From Stieleria bergensis (GTDB lineage Bacteria; Planctomycetota; Planctomycetia; Pirellulales; Pirellulaceae), in the NCBI GenBank assembly GCA_007745635.1, contig CP036272.1:2907124-2971123 (forward strand): 64,000 bases of DNA, read 5' to 3'. The translations under genes and the position numbers were made by a program. The notes below the pieces were generated by a model, which searched no databases, was not told the origin of the DNA, and was given only the letters and a program-made list of their open reading frames with translations. This document shows positions 54,793-62,067 of this stretch, in pieces; position 1 is the stretch's first letter; each line of letters starts with the position of its first letter.

Positions 54793-55533
54793 ATGATTGG
54801 AGATTACAAAGTTTCTCGCTCGACGCGGCAGTGCTCACTGCAAAATCGCCCCTTGAACGAGGGCGAGTGGTATTACAGCGCTGTGGTCGATGGTGACGAG
54901 AATGTCCAGCGAATCGATATCAGCGACTCCGCCTGGGAAGGGCCGCCGGAGGGCTGTATCGGCTATTGGAAATGCCGCATCCCGGAAAAGGGGCAGCAGA
55001 AGCTGGTTGCCGCCCCAAAAGCAGTTCTGGTCAACCTCCTGCATCAGATGGAGGATTCGGCGCATCACGAAGGTGAGCACAACAAACTACGCTACCTGCT
55101 GGCACTGAACTTGTTGCGCCGGCGGATGGTTCGATTAGCGGACAGTTCAGCATCCGACGCTGAGCCTAAAATGTTGGCGATCATCGTGGATAGCGAGGGA
55201 ACGCTGATCGAGATTCCTGAGTGCCAAATTTCTCGCGATGAATCAGAATTGCTCAGCGAAGCGCTCTCCGAGTTGCTGTATTGCGAGCAATCACAGATCG
55301 AAGCCTTGCAGGAGCCCGCTGTAGAGAATGCTGGGGCGGCAAAGCCTCGCGAGTCGATCGTCGCACCCGAAGACGTCACAGAGCAAGCTGATTCCGAAGG
55401 CGACAAAATGGAAGCATCAGAATCTGGCGAGTCTCTCTCTGACACCACGCCCAAAGAACAACTAGACGAACAAGTTGAAGAACAGCCCGACGAGGCTGAG
55501 TTAGCGGACACGCAACAGGAGCCATTGGAATGA
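54793..55533 (+). CDS. Conserved-type hypothetical protein with acidic tail
   Basis: A 246-residue soluble protein from the ATG at 54793 (MIGDYKVSR). The first part is compact with cysteines (STRQCSLQNRPLNEGEWYYS; GCIGYWKCRIP) and helical (LLALNLLRRRMVRLADSSAS). The last 90 or so residues are low-complexity and strongly acidic (QADSEGDKMEASESGES; EQVEEQPDEAELADTQQ). Its stop overlaps the next start by 4 bp (ATGA), so the two proteins are translationally coupled and may work together. No function recognised. Confidence 0.6.
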   Translation: MIGDYKVSRSTRQCSLQNRPLNEGEWYYSAVVDGDENVQRIDISDSAWEGPPEGCIGYWKCRIPEKGQQKLVAAPKAVLVNLLHQMEDSAHHEGEHNKLRYLLALNLLRRRMVRLADSSASDAEPKMLAIIVDSEGTLIEIPECQISRDESELLSEALSELLYCEQSQIEALQEPAVENAGAAKPRESIVAPEDVTEQADSEGDKMEASESGESLSDTTPKEQLDEQVEEQPDEAELADTQQEPLE

Positions 55534-56588
55534 ATTGCTCTGCAAGGATGCGAGCCTCCGCAGTGATTTTGATGGTCATGGCCACGTTTTGTGGCGGTGG
55601 GGCAACCTGCTTGAACCGTCCAGCCACGACGTTCCAGCAATCGCCAGTGGTTTGGAACGCCCCGGTGGCTCCCGCATTGAGCGATGTCATTGCGGCAGTC
55701 AACCGAACCGGAGCGATCACTCAGCTGTCCACCAATCAAGGGTTCATGGAAGTGCGTTCAATGCCTTCCTTGCCAAAACTGACCGCATCGATCGCGCTCC
55801 AACGTCCTCGTCAATTTCGGCTTAAGGCTTCGCCGCCATTAATGGTGACAGACATGGTCGACATTGGCAGCAACGACCAGGTCTTTTGGTTTGAAGTCCC
55901 TGAAGGGATGATGATGAAACGCACGCTGTATTTCGCTGATCATGAATCGTATCAGCATGTTGCTCAGCGTTCTGTGTTGCCCATCGAGCCGATGTGGATT
56001 GCCGATGCTTTTGGCTTGGCTGAAATTGATCCCAACACCGTGATCTCTGGTCCAACGGTCCGTGGTGATGGCAAGCTAGAGATACACTGCCAACTGGTCC
56101 AACCGGCGGGCACGATGCGCCGCGTCTACTGGATCGATTCTGCGTTGGGTTATGTGACCGATCAGTATGTGTATTCGGCCAGCGGAGCGTTGGTGGCGGA
56201 GAGTCACTCGGCTCGGCATGAGTACTTCGACGACATTGGTTGTGCGCTGCCGCATCAAGTTGATTTGATCTTGGCCCCCGTTGGCGGTCCACCGCTCTCG
56301 TTGCGGATCGAGGTGGGACGCTACATGGTCAATCAAATCCTTGGCGGAGATCCCAATTTGTTCGTGATGCCTCAGGATGCTGCTCAGGTTGTCAACATCG
56401 CACAGATTACCAACCAGCCCATGAGTCCCGCGCCGGGCGTTTCGATCGAGAAAACGGTGCCACAGGACGCATTGCCGGCCTACTCTGCTCCGCTGCAGGC
56501 TGGCACGTCATCGCGTTTTCGCCCGATCGGTCAGCCTGCCAATTCACCGGCAGTGCAACTAGGGCCCACACACTACAGGAACCAATAG
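55530..56588 (+). CDS. Exported protein, possibly LolA-like fold
   Basis: A 352-residue protein with a hydrophobic leader (ASAVILMVMATFCGGGATC); the GGATC end may be a lipobox. The mature part reads like a LolA/LppX beta-sheet protein: LSDVIAAVNRTGAITQLSTN, SIALQRPRQFRLKASPPL, DIGSNDQVFWFEVPEG. A Pro/Gln-rich tail follows. A lipoprotein-handling or outer-membrane role is plausible but unproven. Coupled by 4-bp overlap to the preceding gene; it converges on the flagellar flgE gene. Confidence 0.62.
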   Translation: MNCSARMRASAVILMVMATFCGGGATCLNRPATTFQQSPVVWNAPVAPALSDVIAAVNRTGAITQLSTNQGFMEVRSMPSLPKLTASIALQRPRQFRLKASPPLMVTDMVDIGSNDQVFWFEVPEGMMMKRTLYFADHESYQHVAQRSVLPIEPMWIADAFGLAEIDPNTVISGPTVRGDGKLEIHCQLVQPAGTMRRVYWIDSALGYVTDQYVYSASGALVAESHSARHEYFDDIGCALPHQVDLILAPVGGPPLSLRIEVGRYMVNQILGGDPNLFVMPQDAAQVVNIAQITNQPMSPAPGVSIEKTVPQDALPAYSAPLQAGTSSRFRPIGQPANSPAVQLGPTHYRNQ

Positions 56589-56620
56589 ATTCCTGTTTGT
56601 GGTGAGGTTAGCTAACTGGA

Positions 56621-58267
56621 CTAACGCACGATGTTGGTGAGTTCTTCCAGGACTTCGTCAGAGACGGTGATCGTACGAGCATTGGCACTGAAGCCACGCT
56701 GGGCGATGATCAGCTGAGTGAACTCTTGCGCGATATCCACGTTGGACTGCTCCAGTTGACCGCCAATGATCTGGCCGCGACCACCTGTTTCGCCGCTACC
56801 GACCATCGGTTCGCCACTGGCGAGTCCGCGGGTGTAATAGTTGTCGCCTTCTGCAACCAAGCCGCGAACGTTGTCAAAGTTGGCGACTGCTAATTGGGCC
56901 ACTGGGACGATTCGACCGTTGGACGCAATCCCCATCAATTCACCGCGTGTCGTCACGTTGACGGTCGTGATCACACCTGCGGGGATTCCATCTTGATCGA
57001 CATTGACGTTATAGGCTGAAGCGTAGTGACTGAGGCTAGACAGGTCCATCGACACCGTTTGGTTGACCGATGAGCCGTTAAACAGGACGACCAAGTTTGC
57101 GTCATCGGTCCCAAGGCCACCGGCAAAGTTAAACGAGCCATCCTCATTGAACGTTAGACTGCCGACGGTGTCATCGACCATGGTTCCGACGGACGGATCG
57201 ATGTTGGCAGTCACTGTCCAAGTGTTGGGCGTGTCCTTGGTGAACAGCAGCGCTAACTCGTGTGCTTCACCCTGCGGGCCAACCACCTCGGAGATGAGTT
57301 CAAATGAATCGCCGTTGTATCCTTCGATGGTTTCAATGAAACCGACGGCACCAAAGTTGCTCAGCCCTGTGTTGGCGACGCCGTCGGTGAGCGTGATGCT
57401 CATCAGGTTCTCGCCCGTGTTATCAGACGTCAGTGAGATAGTGCCATCGGCAAGCAGGGCAGCGGTGGCGTCGGTGACCGCAGCATTGATGGAGTCCACT
57501 AAGTCTTGAACCGTCGCTGTATCGGCGGCAACCGAGCCAGCGAAGGCTGTTCCATCGGGATTGGTTCCTGAGAATTCGATGGTGTCTCCGGGGACGTAGG
57601 CAACGGTGCTGATGTCAAGCGAGGCCAGAGTGTCGGCACCTGTGGCGGCAACGGCGCCGACTTCCAGTGGAGCGCTTAGAGAAATCACTCCGGCGATCGG
57701 TTCTGAAGCGTTCGCTGGTAGGTTACCATTGATTTGCATCAGTTCCGTGACCGCGCCAGAGATGGTTTCACCGATCGGCACACGGATGGAGTCATCACCG
57801 GCGGTTTGGAACTGCAATCCGCCGTTAATCCCTTCTCCCATGTCCCCGATACGCTGGACCAAGAATCCTGTTCCTGGATCGACGAGCCGTCCTTCAGAGT
57901 CAACGCCAAAGGCACCTGCTCGTGTGTAAACGTCTTGACCGCCGACGGGAGAGCTCAGCACAAAGAACCCTTCTCCGTTCATGGCGTAATCAAAGGGCTG
58001 TGAAGTGGTTTCCAGGGCGCCTTGATTAAAGTTTCGCGTGATCTGAGCAACCTTGACACCTGATCCGATGGCTTTAGGGTTGATGCCACCGGAGTTTGCG
58101 TCCCCTTCGCTACCGGAGCGAAGTTGTTGATAAAGCATGTCGGAAAACACCGTGCTTTGTTGCTTGAAGCCAACGGTGTTCATGTTGGCGAGGTTATTCG
58201 CCACCACGTCAAGTTTTTGTTGGTGTGCGCGCAGTCCGGTAATACCGGTCATCAGTGCTCGGGTCAT
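56621..58267 (-). CDS. flgE: Flagellar hook protein FlgE
   Basis: A 548-residue axial flagellar protein. The conserved N-terminal rod/hook region is MTGITGLRAHQQKLDVVANN (from residue 7) with LANMNTVGFK, and the C-terminal helix is SNVDIAQEFTQLIIAQRGFS followed by ANARTITVSDEVLEELTNIV. The middle is a long variable beta domain rich in Thr/Asp/Gly. Last gene of the fliK-flgD-flgE run, 99 bp after flgD. Confidence 0.94.
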   Translation of the reverse strand: MTRALMTGITGLRAHQQKLDVVANNLANMNTVGFKQQSTVFSDMLYQQLRSGSEGDANSGGINPKAIGSGVKVAQITRNFNQGALETTSQPFDYAMNGEGFFVLSSPVGGQDVYTRAGAFGVDSEGRLVDPGTGFLVQRIGDMGEGINGGLQFQTAGDDSIRVPIGETISGAVTELMQINGNLPANASEPIAGVISLSAPLEVGAVAATGADTLASLDISTVAYVPGDTIEFSGTNPDGTAFAGSVAADTATVQDLVDSINAAVTDATAALLADGTISLTSDNTGENLMSITLTDGVANTGLSNFGAVGFIETIEGYNGDSFELISEVVGPQGEAHELALLFTKDTPNTWTVTANIDPSVGTMVDDTVGSLTFNEDGSFNFAGGLGTDDANLVVLFNGSSVNQTVSMDLSSLSHYASAYNVNVDQDGIPAGVITTVNVTTRGELMGIASNGRIVPVAQLAVANFDNVRGLVAEGDNYYTRGLASGEPMVGSGETGGRGQIIGGQLEQSNVDIAQEFTQLIIAQRGFSANARTITVSDEVLEELTNIVR

Positions 58268-58366
58268 TTCTGGGTCTTTGGGTTAAATGTTGACGAACGG
58301 AATCGGAAGAGAACGAGCCAGATTCGGCGGGATTGAATCGCGGCTCGTTCGTTGTTTGACAGAGGT

Positions 58367-58735
58367 TTAGGCACCGTTTTCTGCGATGCGAGTGATCTGA
58401 TCGAGCCCGACGGTTTGACCATCGACCAGGACCTGAATTTCATTGCCGACGGTAAAGATTTCGCTTGCCGTCCCGGATCCTGTCAGCCCAGTCGCTGGAT
58501 CATGGAAGTCCACGGTTTTGCCAATCAGGTCAACGCCTTGTGTCAATTGGCCGAGCTTTAGAAACTCGCCAAATGAGGCGTTCAGTCCTTCAATGCCTTC
58601 TAGCATCGAAAACTGGGTCAGGTCGTTGATGAATCCTTCTTGATCGACCGGATCAATCGGATCTTGGTTCTGTAATTGAACGGTCAGCAGCTGAAAGTAG
58701 TCGATCGATGCTGCTTGAGAGGTAATGCCTTCCAT
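58367..58735 (-). CDS. flgD: Flagellar hook capping protein FlgD (short form)
   Basis: A 122-residue hook-assembly scaffold. The FlgD signature YFQLLTVQLQNQDPIDPVDQ is at residues 13-32, followed by EGFINDLTQFSMLEGIEGLN. After it comes only a short beta segment (IGKTVDFHDPATG; IQVLVDGQTVGLDQI). Typical FlgD proteins are about 220 residues with a fibronectin-like domain, which is missing here. The frame closes normally without an obvious frameshift. 24 bp after fliK. Confidence 0.88.
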   Translation of the reverse strand: MEGITSQAASIDYFQLLTVQLQNQDPIDPVDQEGFINDLTQFSMLEGIEGLNASFGEFLKLGQLTQGVDLIGKTVDFHDPATGLTGSGTASEIFTVGNEIQVLVDGQTVGLDQITRIAENGA

Positions 58736-58759
58736 GGCGATTTTTCTCCGTCTTAAGGG

Positions 58760-60331
58760 TTAGGCAACAATGTTCAGGCCGCCCGCTTCGTCGGGGCGAT
58801 CTTGAGGGGAACGTTTGGGTTGGTCGATTGAATGGGTTTGCAATGCGCTTGGTTGATCGCCGCCGGATGTGTCTTGCCAAGCATCCTCGGCCTGGCTTCC
58901 CTGATGGCGAATGTCAACTTCCACTGAGTCATAGCCCAGTTCTTGGAGTGCCTGAGCCAGTTGATCTCGGTTACCGTTAAGCAACTCGCTGGCCATTCGT
59001 TCGGTGGCAATGATCTGCGTTTCGAGGCCTTCGCTCGTTTGTCTGACCTGAACCTTCAACGCACCGAGATGTTTGGGCGCGATCTCTAGTTGCACCTCTT
59101 TGCCTTCATTGCGAATGCTTTCCAAAGCGGAATGGCGCAGGGTCTTCATCGCTTGATCGACCGCTTGGTTGGTAGGCGATCCTGAGAGCAGCGAGTCGAG
59201 GTGGAGAGTCGCCGCCCCCGGGACTGGCTTGCCACCTGCGCTGGTATTTGTCGCTTGGCTGCTGGCGGCCGTCATCGGCAGTGTGATGTTGTCAGCAAAG
59301 GAGGCCTGTGCTGAACTGGAGTTGCTGCCTGCTTGGCCAGCGGAGCCTGCTGCGGCGTTGTTGGCTCCCTGCTGCTGGCCCGATCCAAAGCTAAGGTTGT
59401 TTCCGTTCTCGGAGCGTTCGCTACTGGTGGCGGCATCCGAACCGGCGTTCCCGGTGCCGGCCAGTTCATTGTCGTCGTTCTGCAGTGCCTGCTGATCGGC
59501 AGCGTCGGCGCTGGCCATTGCCTGAGTCTGTTGCGTGATCGTTGGCTGTGTCTGCTGTTGATTGGACTCCAGCGGTGCCGCAGTGGTGCTGCCAGGTGTT
59601 GCCTGAGCGTCAGACGTCGCTTCAGTTGGTAACGCCCCTGCCGTTTCAGCCGTCAGAGTCTGTGGCGTTGTTGCGGGCGGCGGAGCCACTTGGTCAGTGA
59701 CACCGTTCGTGTTCTGTGCCCCAGATCCAGCAACACCATCAGCGGTTGGGGTTGGATTGACATCGACTGGCTGCAAGTCCAGGTTGGCTGCCTGCTGGTT
59801 CGGCGCCGAAGCGACGACGACCTGCAAAGCATCTGGTGACACGGTCGACTTTGGACTGACTTCCGCACCGACGGAGAGCGTTGCATTGACCACCGTGGGC
59901 AGTTGTGCCGCCGCTGGGTCGCTGGGCTGGTTGCCTGGCGTTCCAATCGGTGTGGCTGTTTCCTGATCTGATTCCGGCGCGGTCTCGGTTTCATCGATCC
60001 GGGGTTCACGCTCGGGCTCGCGTTGTTGTTCAACGCGTTGGGAGTTGTGCTGGACCGTCTGTGATTCGTCCGGAGTGTCGTTGCGTTTGGTGGGATGAGA
60101 TTCGCTGCGGTGGGTCTCTCGGTGATCCGCTGGGGTCGGCGACGCTCGTTCAGGCTGTCGCTCCGAGCGGCCTTGCTGCAGTAACTGCTGGGAAAACTCT
60201 GCAAAGCTGATTTGCTGCGAGACATCGTTGCTGCGACCAGCAAACGATTGGCTGAGGGTTTGCCCCGGTGACCGTGCCGGACTCAGGCTCTGCAGCGTTA
60301 ACTGCGCAGCGATTAATTGGGTCGTGTCCAT
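58760..60331 (-). CDS. fliK: Flagellar hook-length control protein FliK
   Basis: About 523 residues from the ATG at 60331 (MDTTQLIAAQLTLQ). The frame is open to 60457, but a sigma-54 promoter at 60398-60413 would lie inside that extension, which favours 60331. The N-terminal two-thirds are low-complexity, rich in Gln/Ala/Thr/Pro, as expected for a molecular ruler. The C-terminal Flg_hook domain is recognised by LEIAPKHLGALKVQV, ETQIIATERMASELL and LQELGYDSVEVDIR. First gene of the hook operon. Confidence 0.9.
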   Translation of the reverse strand: MDTTQLIAAQLTLQSLSPARSPGQTLSQSFAGRSNDVSQQISFAEFSQQLLQQGRSERQPERASPTPADHRETHRSESHPTKRNDTPDESQTVQHNSQRVEQQREPEREPRIDETETAPESDQETATPIGTPGNQPSDPAAAQLPTVVNATLSVGAEVSPKSTVSPDALQVVVASAPNQQAANLDLQPVDVNPTPTADGVAGSGAQNTNGVTDQVAPPPATTPQTLTAETAGALPTEATSDAQATPGSTTAAPLESNQQQTQPTITQQTQAMASADAADQQALQNDDNELAGTGNAGSDAATSSERSENGNNLSFGSGQQQGANNAAAGSAGQAGSNSSSAQASFADNITLPMTAASSQATNTSAGGKPVPGAATLHLDSLLSGSPTNQAVDQAMKTLRHSALESIRNEGKEVQLEIAPKHLGALKVQVRQTSEGLETQIIATERMASELLNGNRDQLAQALQELGYDSVEVDIRHQGSQAEDAWQDTSGGDQPSALQTHSIDQPKRSPQDRPDEAGGLNIVA

Positions 60332-60654
60332 AAAGTGATTGCCTGGCTGCGTTGCGGGATGCAGAAAGTGCGTGGCGGGAACGCAGGGCAATCCTTTGGC
60401 AACTAGCGTGCCAAAGCGCTGGATGACCGTTTTTTTCAAGCGAGCGCAGTGAGTCAATCACGCATCATCACCAAACGGAATCCTTTCAGAAAAGCTCAAG
60501 TCGCCAGCAGGCAGATTTTGCCTTGGCAATGGAAAATCTTGCCTATCGCTATTTGGAGCGGTCGTTGTTTGGCGTCGCATCTCCGATGCCAATCACCGCC
60601 TGCCCAGTGGACACGAGCCGGTGGGGCGTCAGACGCGTTGAACCGCAGCGTGTT
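60332..60654. other. Upstream region of the hook operon
   Basis: No supported gene. It contains the sigma-54 promoter for fliK-flgD-flgE and the 3' flank of the convergent-side DUF1552 gene. Confidence 0.5.
60398..60413 (-). promoter_or_regulatory. Sigma-54 promoter of fliK-flgD-flgE
   Basis: On the minus strand TGGCACG-CTAG-TTGCC matches the -24/-12 consensus TGGCACG-N4-TTGC with every core base and correct spacing. Predicted transcription start is about 55 nt before the fliK ATG. The same stretch also forms a TTTGGCA/TGCCAAA dyad. Confidence 0.75.
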
Positions 60655-62067
60655 CTATGCGGGCATGAACTGTTTGATCGCGCCGATTTGATCAAGTTTC
60701 TTCCGCGACATTTCCAGGTCCATGTCCCCGTAATGCTGGATGGGGTTTCCATACGCGTTCAGCAGTGTGGTGTACCAGTTGCCGATGGTTTTGTGGCCTT
60801 CGGTGCCATGGTACGGCAAGCGAATGTAGCGACCGAGCAGGTCTAGGCGGCAGTGGTCTCCAGCCAGAATGACAAATGGAGCTTCGGTGCCATGGCTATG
60901 GTGACCTTCGCCGTTTTCTGGAAAGTACAGGATCACGGTGTTGTCAAACAGCGTCCCGTTTCCTTCGGGAATCTTCTTGAGCTTATTCACGATGGTCGCG
61001 ACTTGGCTGACATGGCCAACGCGAATGGTTTCACGAATCTCATCCGCTGGGACGCCGCTATAGCCGCCATTGTGTCCCAGTTCGTGGATCGAGATGTGAT
61101 CACTTTCGTTTCCGGGCAGTCCTTTGATTGGCGTCGAAAGTTCATCAATGGTGTAGGTCACGACGTTGGTTAAGCCCGTTGCCAGGGCGGCCACCAAGAT
61201 GTCCGTCATCGCTTGCTGCTTCTCTGGCGTCGAGGCATTCTGGCCTCCATTGGCGTGGACCGCGTCGAGCTCCGGTAGGTGCTGTTTGATCACATCAGCG
61301 AGTCCAGTCAGCTGCTTATTGCGTTCTTGAATCTGTTCAATGGACTGCACATGGTTGCTGAGCTTTTGCTTTTCATAGCCGGCCAACATTTCGGCTTTGA
61401 AGTTCTCTTCTCCTTGCAGAAAGGCCAGCATTTGGTTGTCTGAATCGACAGCCTCCGGATGGGTGACAGACTTGAACAGTTCGTTGTATGCCGTTTGTGG
61501 ATCGGCATAGCAGTAATTGCGTTGATGCGGAGCGGGCGCCGAATAGCCAGAGACAATCCCGGTGCGGAATGTGCTGTAGTTGCCGGTCAACGACAGTTCA
61601 ACATGTCCGAATGGCGAAGGAAACAGTTTGGCAAGCTCGAAGTCAATGGTGGCGCGTTTAATGCCGCTCAGCGAATTGCGACCGGATTTGTAAGCTCCTA
61701 AAACGGATGAATACGACCAGTGCCCATTTTCGCTCATCTTGCATGAAAGTCCCTGCAGGATGCACAAATGTTGCTTGTGCGTTTCAAGCTGCTGGAGCCA
61801 TTCTGGTAAGTCATGATTGGCGAGATCAACATCCAGCGGCTGACGATCATTGTCTGCCTTTTTCTGGGCATCCGAAAAGCTCGGCAGGGTCACTTCCTTG
61901 GGCCGCACCCCATTTGATTTGCGGATGAAGACAAACCTTCGTGGGCCAAGGCCGGCAGCGATGGGGCTGGTTGCCGTCGCCAGGGCGGGCGCCAGCGATT
62001 GTGCCAACGACATGCCACCCAGGCTGATTCCTGCCGCTTGCAATACTTGACGTCGATGAATGCTCAT
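60655..62067 (-). CDS. DUF1552 protein (Tat-exported)
   Basis: A 470-residue exported protein. MSIHRRQVLQAAGISLGG is a twin-arginine-type signal. The mature part fits DUF1552, with a sulfatase/DUF1501-like layout: FVFIRKSNGVRPKE near the start, LCILQGLSCKMSENGHWSYS, the YTIDELSTPIKGLPGNESDH block, and VILYFPENGEGHHSHGTEAP near the end. Its start overlaps the stop of the DUF1592-type gene by 4 bp. Such pairs are typical of planctomycetes and some myxobacteria; function is unknown. Confidence 0.85.
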   Translation of the reverse strand: MSIHRRQVLQAAGISLGGMSLAQSLAPALATATSPIAAGLGPRRFVFIRKSNGVRPKEVTLPSFSDAQKKADNDRQPLDVDLANHDLPEWLQQLETHKQHLCILQGLSCKMSENGHWSYSSVLGAYKSGRNSLSGIKRATIDFELAKLFPSPFGHVELSLTGNYSTFRTGIVSGYSAPAPHQRNYCYADPQTAYNELFKSVTHPEAVDSDNQMLAFLQGEENFKAEMLAGYEKQKLSNHVQSIEQIQERNKQLTGLADVIKQHLPELDAVHANGGQNASTPEKQQAMTDILVAALATGLTNVVTYTIDELSTPIKGLPGNESDHISIHELGHNGGYSGVPADEIRETIRVGHVSQVATIVNKLKKIPEGNGTLFDNTVILYFPENGEGHHSHGTEAPFVILAGDHCRLDLLGRYIRLPYHGTEGHKTIGNWYTTLLNAYGNPIQHYGDMDLEMSRKKLDQIGAIKQFMPA

